From Deroplatys truncata (taxonomy: Eukaryota; Arthropoda; Insecta; Mantodea; Mantidae), in assembly GCA_030765065.1 (NCBI GenBank), contig CM060978.1, positions 54,712,421 through 54,776,420 of the forward strand: a stretch of DNA of 64,000 nucleotides, read 5' to 3'. The notes under the pieces were generated by a model. The model ran no database searches. It was not told the origin of the DNA and saw only the letters and a program-made list of their open reading frames with translations. Each line of letters begins with the position of its first letter. The first letter of the stretch is position 1. A program made the translations under genes and the position numbers. Below, piece after piece: positions 35,225 to 46,533 of this stretch.

Positions 35225-36215
35225 ATGGCTCTATTTGGGTACATGTATCCTACTCCCCAAAAAGTATTCATTAATGATTCATACAGATTCTACGAGTGCC
35301 ATAAGGAGATTATTTCAAGAGCAATTCCTGATGTTCAAGTTCCAAGATGAACTACAATTCATAGATTAGTAAATAAATTACATGAAACAGGAAGTCTTTT
35401 CAATAAGTAACACGCACAGTACGTGCAGAAGAAACTGTAGATAACATTGGACACGTTCTGGAAAAGTCTCCTAGAAAATTATTTTGACATCTTTCCCAGC
35501 AAATGGAAATTTCCTACGGCTCTGTTAAATGGCTACAAAGTTACTGAAGTTAAAGCCTTAAAAAATAACTGTAGTGCAAGACCTTAAACTGGGTACCCTG
35601 TATTAAGGATGCGATTTTGTGAATGTGTTTTGAATCAGGCACATTACATTCAAATGGACCCTAATCTAGTTTTCTTTTTGGACAAATTGTGGTTTACACC
35701 TATGTGAGTATATTAATACACAAAACAATCATTGACTGCTGAAAAGCCTAGCCACCTTCACGAGGAACCCCTGCATGATGAAAAAATAGGAGTGTGGTGG
35801 GCTATTAATGGCGAGAGAATAAGAAGTCCAATTTTTTTGTGGAAACAATTATTAATGAGAGGTATGTGCAAAACACTTTGCAGCCATTTGTTGGCAAATT
35901 AACTGGGAGGGAAAGAAGTTACACAGCACTACAGCAGGATTTTGTGATGGTACACACAGCCAACTTCTTACAGGAAATCCATTAAGTGTTTGAAGATGCA
36001 ATTATCACTAACTCCCTCACATTCTCCTGATTTAACCCCCTGCGATTTTTATCTCTGGGGGCTTTAAAAGAAAAGGTTTACAAAACAAATCCACACATTT
36101 TAGAGGAACTAAAAAATAACATTCATCAAGAAATTGCTGCCATTTCTCAGAGGGTACTGCAGCATGTAATGTGGCCAATTTCCTAAGTGGGTGCCAGAAA
36201 TGCTTGAGCAATGAA
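35225..36215 (+). pseudogene. Tc1/mariner-superfamily transposase relic (family T1, copy b)
   Basis: Same family as copy a but more decayed. Recognisable pieces are YPTPQKVFINDSYRFYE, RLVNKLHETGSLF, LDKLWFT (first Asp block), SHLHEEPLHDEKIGVWW, YTALQQDFVMVHTANFL (second Asp block) and LKEKVYKTNPHILEELKNNI. Many stops. A pogo element is inserted about 30 bp after the coding end, so T1b is older than that insertion. Confidence 0.75.
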
Positions 36216-36248
36216 GCGAGGCACTTCCAACATCTCTCGCTTGATATA

Positions 36249-37375
36249 CAGTGGAATCTTGTTAGCACGTTCCTCATTAACATGTTTTCCCGTTTATTAC
36301 GTTGAACTATAAAAGTCCCGGTACCAAATCACCAAATGTAATAAATAACGTTTGCTTAGTGCATTTTCCCGATCTCGCTTACTACGTTTGAAGTTTGACG
36401 TCCTCATTTGCTGTTTTGGCCAATCCTTGCCCAGTCCAGTGGGAATAGTCACTTAACACGTTCAAAGTTTGACCTCCTCCATTGGCTACTTTGGTCAATC
36501 CTTGGTCACGGGGTGGATACCGGCAGCCAACCACATTCATGTATGTAAATATTTGTGCGACACAATTTATGTGGGTGGGATAGAGAATGCTTTACCTTGG
36601 CGTGGTAAACGCCAATGATAGTTTCTACTGTTGAGTGTTGACCAAACATATGTAGATTGTATTTTAACTTTTCATTTGCAATGAAAAAAAGAAAGTGTAG
36701 TAAATAACCAACACTGAAAAACTGAAAATCCTTGAAGTATACCACAATCCAAATATGAAACATGTGGATATAATGCGGAAGTTAAACATTCCTCCGTCAA
36801 CAAACACGATTGTTAGCAAACCTAAATTGATTGAAACTGCTTTTACAGAAGGAAAAAATGCTAAAACAAAACATTCCTCTTGGAAAATAGGATCAGAACG
36901 AAATTTGTTGCATGTAAACACCTACCGTATTCAATACACCAAAGTTACTATTGTCTATTGTACTCGTAACACGATGCACGCACATAATTTTGTTTTCTTT
37001 TTTTAGCGGAAATTGTTATCATATGTGTAATAAAACACACAGCAAAGCCACTATTGTCGCTTCCTCTCAAAAACATTCATAACCTCAAAACTCCAAGTTG
37101 ACCAACATAAAAGCTTGAATTATTTATTCTCAGGTTTTGTGTATCCAAATCCATTTGAACACATATTGAATTTAACATGGAAACACGGATCGTATTCAGT
37201 ATAAAATTGTACTTGAAATCTATTTCAACTGCCCATGGAGATGTAGTAATTATTAGATTTTATTACATAACTATGTTCTTAATTTGAAGATTTTGTATTT
37301 TTGTTAACACGTTTTCCCGCCTATGATGTCCAAATCCTTAGATCCCTGCAAAAACGTACTAACGAGATTCTACTG
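36249..37375 (+). mobile_element. pogo/Tigger-like DNA element
   Basis: 1127 bp between TA dinucleotides, with inverted ends CAGTGGAATCTTGTTAG and CAGTAGAATCTCGTTAG, the typical pogo/Tigger style. The only coding remnant is a CENP-B-type helix-turn-helix: HVDIMRKLNIPPSTNTIVSK at about 36757-36816, followed by IETAFTEGKNAKTK. The second HTH and the DDE domain are missing, so it needed a transposase in trans. Confidence 0.88.
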
Positions 37376-39197
37376 TATGTGCATACTTTTATTTTTACTT
37401 TTTGTTTTTTCATTAGACAGCTAGATGGCATTACAACTGACACTTAAGTAATTGATCCCTTCCAAACGCCAGTGGACATGCAGCTGATGGAGACGAATGT
37501 CTTCAAAACCTGTTCCGAGTGAAAACTTACTAAGTCAAACTGAAGTATCATCAATACACTCACAATTTCAAAATGCTGAGATTGCAATAAATTAAATTTC
37601 TGTCATTAGATGTCAACTCCAAAAGCTCTGCGCTTTTCTCAACTTTTATACCACACTGCGACATTTACATGAGGAGTGCAGTTACAGACTGTATTTACCC
37701 TTACAAAATAGTGTTTTACATGATTTTGTATAGTTTCTAGCACACTCTTTCAGGCTGTGAGCTCTGTTTGCATGAAATCATATTCTGTCCCTGTGTAATT
37801 GGATGTGAAAAGCAGCTGTTATTGCACACCATATTATGTCCACGTTTTCTATCATGACCACAACCATTTTCCTCACGATGGTTACCCTAAAAGTGATTTA
37901 TTTTGGTTAAACTGATGTCTTGATCAGTGCTTAGTATAACAAGGATTCCATTAGTCTGTGTTGTGTTTATCAATGGATGAAAGCAAAATTTGGGGGGAAA
38001 GTCCAAAGGAAACAGAAGCAGCAAAAATCACAAGACATTTGCAATCTGAGGCAAGATATGTGTTGAATAACATAACAATTAGCAACCTGTCTTCATATTT
38101 TGTCAGCATCACCACTACTGTAATACATAACAAACCTTAAATCGCATTTTTTTTCCCCGGAAATAAAGCTAAGCAGCTGTAGCAAATAGCATGTGTAACA
38201 TGCATGAAATGAAACCAAATACTTGTAATCCATAACCAAACTTTTGTCATTTATTCTTATTATTATTGATTTCTTTTAAATATCTTTCAAACATTAACCA
38301 GCTGTTTCCTCACTAACGCAAATCCATTGTTTTTAGTTACTGAAGTAGCTAGACTTTCTTCAAGAAGCACATATTTTTTCATTTAGCCACTATGTTATTA
38401 GTAGAGCTCAAACTTCACTGCCTCAAGACCTGATAAACATCTGCGCATGGACTACACTGTGCATACGTCACATCCATCCCTCCAGTCTAGCTATACGGCA
38501 GTGGGACAGGCATCCACTGTCAACACGTACAGCAATCTGTCATTCGCTTTTAAAGAGTACATAGTTGTAAGAGGTTTAATGTATGTAATGTTTTCTGAAT
38601 ACAAAGGATTTTTAAGTGATAAGCAGAGAAGTTTTTCTTTTGACACTTATAAAAATGTATGTTAAACAGAGCTGTGGGGAAAATAAATAAGTGGGTCATA
38701 AAAGGAAAGTGCTTTATTGTTTTTATTCTATAAATATATTCATTAATGTTTTGTATCAGATGTGCGACACTGAAATTATATTGCAAAAATGCTGACTGTC
38801 ATGCAAAACAAGTTGCAAGTTTGCCTTTCACCACACTGTGCCTGTACAACAAAGCAAATGTGCCATTATCTCCCCGTCCCTCCAAACCAATGCCTTGGCA
38901 TACACCTAACATTCCAAGCAGGTAACTTGAGAAAGCACGCAATGAAATCCGAGGTCAACAATATAAATTTTTTTTTTATCCATTCTTATGTAAAATTTTT
39001 CAGTTTGAAATAGTTGCTTTCTTTATTTATACATCTGTTGATGACAGTAGCAATCCATATTAGGGCCAATACTACAAATTCTCTAATTTTGAAAGCTTCA
39101 AATTTAAAACAATATTTCATTTCTCATACAATTACATTTGGTATATGAAAAGATAAGATTAGTGACATTTTAGTTTTCAAAGGTCTATCATAGTTTA
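37376..39197. other. Unclassified 1.8-kb stretch
   Basis: Short frames (for example 38447-38665) have no recognisable domain. No repeat shared with the rest of the window was noticed. Confidence 0.4.
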
Positions 39198-40000
39198 AGG
39201 CTGGTTCCCAACCAATGCTAACGGTAACCAGAACGAGAATGTTGAAATACATATATTCAAATGGGAGCATTCACAATCAACGGGAAGCCTTCCCGGGAAC
39301 GGGAAAGATGAGTTGCCCAACTTTTAACTTTCTTGTTCTCGTTCCGGGGCACGGCATATTAGATCCATATTGTGCATATTAGGCTCTTCGCTCTAGAGAT
39401 TATTCTAGGCAGCCGTGACATGAAACAACCGCTAGTGCTCTCTATAGTCGCAAGCTGAAAACATGAAACTGGAAGAAATTAGTAGTAAATGTGCTTCCTA
39501 ACCTCATCCCAACACCTGCAAATCCAATGAGTGTTGGTTCCTCTGGTAAAAGGGTCATTTGTAGTTTGTTTAAATGCAACTCAAAACTATTATCCCCAAA
39601 ATAATGGCAAAAGCTACAAAGAACAGCAAAAACAGGTGGAAATTAAAAAAGAACAAACAACTTTAATGTATACCATTAAATAAAGGAATGAAAGCTTGGC
39701 ACAACTAAAGGGATCAGGAATGTAATGGATATGCATTTAGATAATGTTTACTCTATCAAATTTTGACATTGGCTACCTGCATTATGTTGGCTAAATTGGT
39801 GAAAAAATATCATTGGTCAGTTAAAAACAAACAAAATTACAATGCACAAAATCGACTTTCAATTTGTGATCGATATGATCATTGATACGCATTCCCATTC
39901 TCATTATCGGGCTGTTGTGAACCAATATATTATATGGTGTAATGCTTCCCATTCTCATTTCCGTTCTGGTTACCGTTCTCGGGCGGTTGTGAACCAGCCT
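39198..40000. mobile_element. Harbinger-like element H1, complete reference copy
   Basis: 803 bp with inverted ends AGGCTGGTTCCCAACC and AGGCTGGTTCACAACC and a TTA duplication (39195-39197 and 40001-40003). The inverted similarity extends inwards through GGTAACCAGAACG. There is no ORF of note, so it is non-autonomous. It lies about 190 bp downstream of the ANKRD39-like stop codon. Confidence 0.85.
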
Positions 40001-40187
40001 TTAGGTGTAATTCATTTGTAGCTTCTCTTGTAAAATTTTGCAACGATAATCCTCACATGCTGTTGTCTCCAAAAGCAATTGTTACGCATGTAAGCTTTTG
40101 CCAACTAGTTAGCACTAGCACAGAACCTCCATGCCGCACATCAATAGGCTTCGAAAAGGTACAGGTTTTTCTTAAACCATCAGAAAA

Positions 40188-40597
40188 CTATTTTATTAAA
40201 TTTAAGTTTGGGAGCCTCCCTTTAAGATCGGCAACTGACCTCAGTTCAGGATCATTCATTAACAAATCGTGGCAGATGCCGACATGACCTCCTGCGGCTG
40301 CACGATGTAGTGCAGTTTCGCCATCTGCATCTTGCAACATTGGACGGCTCCCATGGCTAAGGAGCAGTAATACCACATCTTCCTTACCAGCACTTGCTGC
40401 TCGATGTAGCGGAGTTGCTCGTCCTGCCCTTGTTCTAGCATCTACATCTGCGCCGGCATCCAAGAGCAGCTGGCACATCTTCAGATGTCCTGCACGAGCA
40501 GCGTAATGCAGCGCAGTATAGCCAGCAGAGTCACATACATCTACTGGAACTCCCTTTTTCAACAACATCTCCACCCGTTTCAGATCGTTATGCTGGG
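40188..40597 (-). CDS. ANKRD39: Ankyrin-repeat protein ANKRD39-like, exon 2 (terminal)
   Basis: Residues 32-167 of the inferred 167-residue protein. The exon follows a clean acceptor (TTTATTTGCAG) and opens in phase 1, completing an Ala codon begun in exon 1. Ankyrin repeats include SAGYTALHYAARAGHLKMCQ (55-74), a second with the extra-residue form RATPLHRAASAGKEDVVLLL (91-110), and DGETALHRAAAGGHVGICHD (123-142). The order, the WxAAxxxDLxRV junction and the PELRSVADLKGRL ending parallel vertebrate ANKRD39 (183 aa, from memory), whose last ~15 residues are not matched here. AATAAA overlaps the stop region (TTAATAAAATAG), so the 3' UTR may be very short. ANKRD39's cellular role is little characterised. 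Confidence 0.85.
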
Positions 40598-40723
40598 CTG
40601 CAAATAAATTCAATTTAACTGTGTGTACTATGCTTTTATAATGGAAATATTTAATAAAACCTGAATATGTTACATTCACATAACCTTCTCTACAACTACT
40701 GTTTATTATATTAATAAAATTAT

Positions 40724-40832
40724 AGTGGCAACACACTCTTTCAAGATAATTATCTTGTAATTATTGCAATAATTGATAATTGTAATCCAAAGTAATTATC
40801 TTGAAAGGGTGAAGTTACAGTGTGTTGCCACT
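40724..40832. mobile_element. 109-bp hairpin element (miniature inverted repeat)
   Basis: It begins AGTGGCAACACACT and ends AGTGTGTTGCCACT. A second inverted segment, CTTTCAAGATAATTA, lies inside. It has no coding capacity and sits in the ANKRD39-like intron close to the exon 2 acceptor, beside a short R1 start fragment (about 40657-40700). Confidence 0.7.
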
Positions 40833-40923
40833 AGCATTTTATTAATAGTTTAATCACTTCACTGTGTTTCCCATAAAGTGTTATGTTAAAGTACTGTTTA
40901 TTACTTTCTCTACTACATATCTA

Positions 40924-42053
40924 TTGTCCATTCCAAACCAGAGTTCCCCCTAATGTAAACAGAAGCACGTGCTTCGGCTTGTCACGAACCCAAGAATATA
41001 CTCTTACGCCAACGTAAGTAGTTCCTTAATACATGTATTGTATTATGAAATATTATAGCAGGAAAGGTATAGAACTGCACATTTTATTGCGGTTATCATA
41101 AGAACTCATCGTTAAAGGTAATGGATATATACTAGCTGTTAAGAGATTACAAAATATGATTTTCGCCTGCTGTTGCGCTAACGCAGAGAGCATCTTGCTT
41201 GTTAATACCAACCGACATGCACGACTGCCAATCTATTACATACACAAGAAATGCAGCAATGAATTCCCAGAGGTGCTATCTGAGTACCGAATAAACACTT
41301 TGCGTAACACAGGATATATGATAAGCGAACAGTCATTCATAATACATTAACATACATATGCTCAGCTCAGGTCAAATCTTGTGATTTAGTCAGTTGGTAT
41401 TTGAGCTCACATGGCAGAGGAAGGTGCGTGTAGTGCGAACACAGTGCGAATAAACTGTTCAAACACAGAAGGGGGAAACATTTAAAAAGTGGCTAAAAAC
41501 AAACAATACTTCATCTATTCAACTCACTATTACAAAAATACCCGACACTTGCATTATTGCATATTACAAAACTAATATCGGATTTTACAGGCGTTTCAGT
41601 GAGAAGTGTAACGAAAGCGAGCAGGGAATATAAACAAACATAATACAACATAGAAGAGGATAAAATGTGGGAACTTGTTTTGTGTGCAACAGTGCTGTGG
41701 AATTGTGGATAAGCTTGTCATTATTTTGGAGAGTACTTCTGATTCTGATACGGCAGCTGAGTCATTTTCGGAGGATTCGGATTTGAGTGTTGCACTTTTG
41801 CCCGAGGATTATGATTAACGTAAGTAAAATGTTCATTGCCGCATACTTATAAAATCGAATCGATTGTTACCTCAGGTTGCATTTTGAACTATGATTCTCA
41901 CGCAGGGCGCCTTTTTATTAGTTAAATAGTGTTCAACAAGCACGTGAGAGGGGAACAAGCAGACATGGGCATTGATTGCGAACTACTTTCGCAAGGATAA
42001 TACAAGAGTTTGTTTTCAGTGAAAGGCACTCTGGTTTGGTTTGGAATGGACAG
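40924..42053 (+). mobile_element. TA-flanked DNA element, family D, copy C
   Basis: 1130 bp with ends TTGTCCATTCCAAACCAGAG (first base changed) and CTCTGGTTTGGTTTGGAATGG (a TTTGG unit duplicated), flanked by TA. It lies in the ANKRD39-like intron. Small internal differences from copy B include a repeated ACAGTGCGA segment near 41435. Confidence 0.8.
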
Positions 42054-42214
42054 TAGCATAAGTATTGCATCCCACCTAAAAATTTGATACCGGTATTTCA
42101 CAGGAAATACATATTCTGAGATGCCCTGAATCCATAAGAAGCATAATTACAAAAAGGCCCAATTGTGTAAACATAACGAACAAAAAACTTCAGTTTTTAT
42201 TTACAGATGCTCTT

Positions 42215-42450
42215 TTTAACTACTGTGGTTCTTAGCGTCCCTTTCTGTATTGGGCATGAAAGATCAGCAATTTTACTCAGAGGCCTCTATCAGGCTTGAG
42301 GTTCTTTTACATGCCATAAATCTATGACACAGGACCATGAGCTGTACTTCCTTTCCAAAGGAAGCCATGGTAAGGATTTTTATGGTCCCCCCAAAAAAAA
42401 ATCCATCGCCCTCCACCGGGGTTTGAACCCGCATCCTTGGGAACTAGAGA
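42215..42450 (-). mobile_element. SINE S1, minus-strand copy
   Basis: Contains GGGGTTTGAACCCGC (B-box region), CCATGGTAAGGATTTTTATG and CAGAGGCCTCTATCAGGC in reverse orientation. The head is replaced by a GA-rich microsatellite (42447-42497). Confidence 0.72.
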
Positions 42451-42496
42451 GAGAGAGAGAGGGGTGTGTGCATATGTGTGAGAGAGGGAGAGAGAG

Positions 42497-43935
42497 CAAT
42501 ATAACTCAAAAATGAAAAGTTGATATTTAAGTTCTGTATCTTTCAAGAATGCAACACAAAGTTTTTTCAAGGCAATTCCCCCATCCCAAGCTATTCTCTA
42601 CATGGAGAAATTTTAGTTATTACTTTCTCACTACATATAGTAATTATGGGAAGTATTGTATTCCACCCAAAATTTCACTGGAAATATATGTTTTGAGACT
42701 CCCTAAACCAAAATAAAAGTATTTTTAGCAAAAGATCAATGTATGTGTCTGAGAACAGCATAACTCAAAAACGAAATGTTGGAATACCTAAGATGGTATT
42801 TAAGTTCAGTACCTTCCAAAGATAAGAGACAAAGATTTTCAAGAAAATCCCTCCTACACCAAACTACGCTTTACATGGAACATTTTTCTAACTTTTTGAT
42901 TTTCTGAAAAATGGCTATCAATTTTGATTAAAATACCATATATTAAAGATATTTATATGATCAATAAAATTTATATCTTTAATTTTCTGTGAAGTCCTCT
43001 TCATTCAAAAGGAATTTTGTATAATAGTCCATAACTGTAAACGTTAAGTAGACAAAAATGTACTGCACAAAAAATGTAGATCTCTTTAAAGCATACAATT
43101 TATTTCAATAACTTTTTTTGTGGCATAAGTCACTTCAGAGATGTCCTTATTAATGGTTCAAATTGTTCAATACTTTGTCATTCTTTTAAAGTCCTGTCGA
43201 TATTCGCCGTATAACGTCCAGTACTTAGACATCTGACCATCACTATCACGATTCTTTTTGGATCTATAACAAAATGTGTAATGCAGCTATTTCTGGGAAG
43301 GTTTATCTCAACTAAAATGAAGTAGATAAGAAAATAAACTTTCATAAGAATAATTTGTATACCCACTAATAAGCAATAAGAGAGTAGAGAAAGTCATGTG
43401 AAAGTAACACATCACAATTTTTTATTATTTTCTCAAAACGGTTCTCATGATTTTTATTAAAATACCTAAGGTTTCAGATATTTACACACAACTAATAAAA
43501 TGTATATCTTGGATTTTCTGAAAATAGCCTATCAAGTCCTCCGTATTCTGAATGGTTTCTGTATAACTGATAAACCATAGAGGTAGACAAAATATAACTA
43601 CACAAAAAAATGTAGACCTTATTAAAGTACACACTTTACATCAAATAACTTTTGGGGGGGGGGCATTAAGCATTTTCAAGATATTCTTTGTTATTGGTTT
43701 GAATTTAAAATCTTATACTTTTTTCAAGAGATAAGTTACTGTTCTGTTATCATTAAGGAGCATTGAATTTAAAATCCATCACAAATCTGACATGCTAAAT
43801 AGTCCATTGTATTCCTATATCTACAACAAAACGTGTGATGAAGATTAATCTCTGTTAATAAGAAGTAAATAGAAGAATAGATAAACTATTGTAAGAATAG
43901 TCTGTAGAAGAATGGATGAGGTAAGTCATATAAGA
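42497..43935 (-). repeat. R1 cluster: three partial minus-strand copies
   Basis: A short internal R1 piece (42497-42615) is followed by a diverged full-width copy (42621-43424, from ACTTTCTCACTACATATAG to GTAGAGAAAGTCATGTGAAAG) and a third internal piece (43425-43935, with AAACCATAGAGGTAGACAAA). The intron of the ANKRD39-like gene thus holds R1 copies in tandem. Confidence 0.65.
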
Positions 43936-43944
43936 ATGCAACAC

Positions 43945-44838
43945 TTTTTTACTTTCTCTACTACGTATAGTAAGTAGGGGAAGTATTGCATTCCACCCAA
44001 AAATTCGATACCGAGATTTCACCGGAAATACATGTTTTGAGACTCGCTGAATCCAAAAAAAGCATTTTTGGAAACATGTCCGTGTGTGTGTCTGTCTGTG
44101 TGTCTGTGTGTCTGTGTGTGTGTCTGTGTGTGTGTCTGTGAACAGCATAACTCAAAAACGAACAATCGGATAAACACCAAACTTGGTATTTAGGTTCAGT
44201 ATCTTCCAGAGATGCGACACGAAGGTTTTCAAGAAAATCCCCCCACCCCAGACTACCCTTTACATGGAAGATTTTTCGAAAATTTTAATTTTCTCAAAAA
44301 TGGCTCTAACGATTTTGATAAAAATATCATATGTTTAGGGTAATGTCATGAGAAATGAAATGTATATCTCGAATTTTCTGGGAATGTCTCCAAAAGTATT
44401 CTTCATTGTGAACGACTTTTGCATAACTGGTAAACCATAAGAGATAGACAAAATTTTACTACACAAAAAATGTAGATCGCGTTAAAATACACAACTTATG
44501 TCATGTACATTTCTTTTGTTGAGTGAACCGTTCTCGAGATATTGCTTGTTATTTCCTTAAATTTTCCAATACTTATACTTTTTCTCAAATGCGTTATTCA
44601 TTTTTTTTATGTCCTGGACATGCAAAGAGAATGGAATGCGTCACATAGCAACCAGCGTTAAAATATTTGACTATCGCTTAAAAGCTACCATATTTTCCTT
44701 GCATCTACAAGAAAATTACCAATAAGATTGACATCTCGATATCTCGATTAACATGAAGCATATGGAGAATAGGCGTTTGTAAAAATAGATTGTACAAGAG
44801 TAGAGAAAGTCATGTGAGTGTAACACATCAGATTTTTT
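43945..44838 (-). repeat. R1 dispersed repeat, copy e
   Basis: Well-preserved minus-strand copy from TTTTTACTTTCTCTACTACG to GTAACACATCAGATTTTTTT. The internal CA-rich tract has expanded into a GTCTGTGT microsatellite of about 60 bp (44085-44145). Confidence 0.85.
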
Positions 44839-44854
44839 TTAATATATATATTGA

Positions 44855-45690
44855 TCTTACAAATTATTCTTACAAAGCTTCATCTTTCTATCTACTTCTT
44901 GTTAATCATGATATATGTTTAAAGCAATAGTTTCATTAGATATCTTTTAGGTAGAAAACAAATACATCAGGCTGAAGTGCCAAATCTTTAAAAAGTGCGT
45001 TATATGCAGCTTTGAAATTTTACTCTACGGCATTGTTTTTTAACGAGATCTACACTTTTTGTGGAATAAGGTTTTGTCTATTTCTTATGGCTTACCAGTT
45101 GCAAAACACCGTACAAAATTCATTCAGAATGAAGAGAACTTCAAATCAGGCAAATATATTAAACATATAGTATTTAAATCGAAGCCATTAGAGTCATTTT
45201 TGAGAGAGAAAAAGAAAGAAAAGAAATTTATTTAAAGGTGAGTCGGAATTGTTACACTAACATCACTTAAGTTTACTCACTTAACATGTTTCGGGAAACC
45301 GTTGTTCCCATCCTCAGAAGGTTAATTCGACTTAACCTTCTGAGGATGGGAACAACGGTTTCCCGAAACATGTTAAGTGAGTAAACTTAAGCGATGTTAG
45401 TGTAACAATTCCGACTCACCTTTAAATAAATTCAATACACATCACTGTTTCTAGCTTCTTTTCATTACAATATCAACGTAAAGAAAAGAAAATTACATAA
45501 AGAATGTCTGGGCTGGGGAATTTATTTTCAAAATCTTTGTCACATCTTTGGGAGCAGCTAAACTTAGTTTGGTATTTAACTTTTTTTTTTGGGCCCTCAA
45601 AACACATTTTTGGTGAAATTTTGATACCAAATTTTTGGGTGGAGTGCAATGCTTCAACCTATCATAGGTATGTGGTAGAGAATGTAAAAA
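44855..45690 (+). repeat. R1 diverged copy h, split by a palindromic insertion
   Basis: Left part 44855-45214 (TTTGTCTATTTCTTATGGCTT and following), right part 45492-45690 (TGGGTGGAGTGCAATGCTTC to GTAGAGAATGTAAAAAT). The intervening 253 bp is an inserted palindrome with target duplication. Confidence 0.65.
45227..45479. mobile_element. Palindromic Penelope-derived insertion with 12-bp target duplication
   Basis: Flanked by AAAGAAAAGAAA (45215-45226 and 45480-45491). About 99 bp (45227-45325) is repeated reverse-complemented at 45332-45431 with a 6-base centre and almost no mismatches (one seen, CATCACTT versus CATCGCTT). Each arm carries CTGAGGA, hairpin, GAAA (45340-45368 on plus, 45317-45289 on minus), the module found after Penelope coding relics. 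About 48 bp of unrelated tail follows. It inserted into R1 copy h. Confidence 0.8.
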
Positions 45691-45824
45691 TGGTAACATA
45701 AAATGCAGAACTCCCACATTTGAAAACACCACAAATTAATTCAACATGATATGACTGCACTAATAACTTTTGAGGCAGTATTTTTAACACTTAAATGACA
45801 CCAGTCTAATTATAATATAAAAAT

Positions 45825-46531
45825 TTAATAACAGCCCGCCTTAAAGCAATATGTGTATAATATAATATAAAAAATGTATGTTACAGTCATTGTATTATGT
45901 TTATTTTTATTATGTTCATGTATAATAATGTTATGTGGTGTATTACGTAGTTTAACAATGTAGGAGCTGTGGGAATAGAAGCAAGCTGCTTTCCATAGTA
46001 AACAGAATTATAAAGTAGAAGCCAAAAGTTGCTAACAATGAGGTAACCTTGAGGCAATAATGAATTGGAAAGTTTAAAAAGGCTACTAATAATTCTTGAA
46101 CAATAATAATGTAATATATAAAACAGTTTATAGATAGCCAATTAACAACTAGTAAAGCTAAAAGTTAAATAAAAGTATTCTATTGGAGTAGGATTAGCCA
46201 ATCAGAAACTGAAATAGAGTAAATGTACAAATTTAGGCGGTTGACGCTAGAAGATAACGTACTTATACTTGAGCAGTTTGGTTTGGTACGTATTCAGTGT
46301 GAGACATGAAAATTCATTACGGCGAGAATAATATAAAGTTTACATGTTAAAAAGTAATTAACAATAACCTCACAGCAGGATATATCAGTGGTGTTATTTA
46401 TTCGTGTGAAGGATTAATAAAAAAAAAGTACAATACAATTATAATTTATGTAAGCCTTGTTGTTTAGCTGTACCAACCCTGATAAGAGATACGTGCTTTA
46501 CAAATTACTAATGACGCAACCAAGGCATACA
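45825..46531 (+). repeat. LTR-like dispersed repeat, copy 1
   Basis: Shares AATAACAGCCCGCCTT at the start, TTAGCCAATCAGA in the middle and TGACGCA(A/G)CC(A/G)AGGCA at the end with 62650-63315. Length (~0.7 kb), a CCAAT-like box and single-copy form would suit a solo LTR, but no TG...CA ends, primer-binding site or coding region was confirmed. The mariner M1 copy 2 inserted at its right edge. Confidence 0.45.
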
Positions 46532-46533
46532 TA

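Noticed and set aside
40188..40597. Bacterial or viral ankyrin ORF acquired by transfer
   Set aside because: Splice acceptor, phase match with an upstream exon and ANKRD39-specific junction residues show a host gene.
43961..44155. Thr/His-rich 'THTDTHTD' protein frame
   Set aside because: It is the translation of the GTCTGTGT microsatellite inside R1 copy e.
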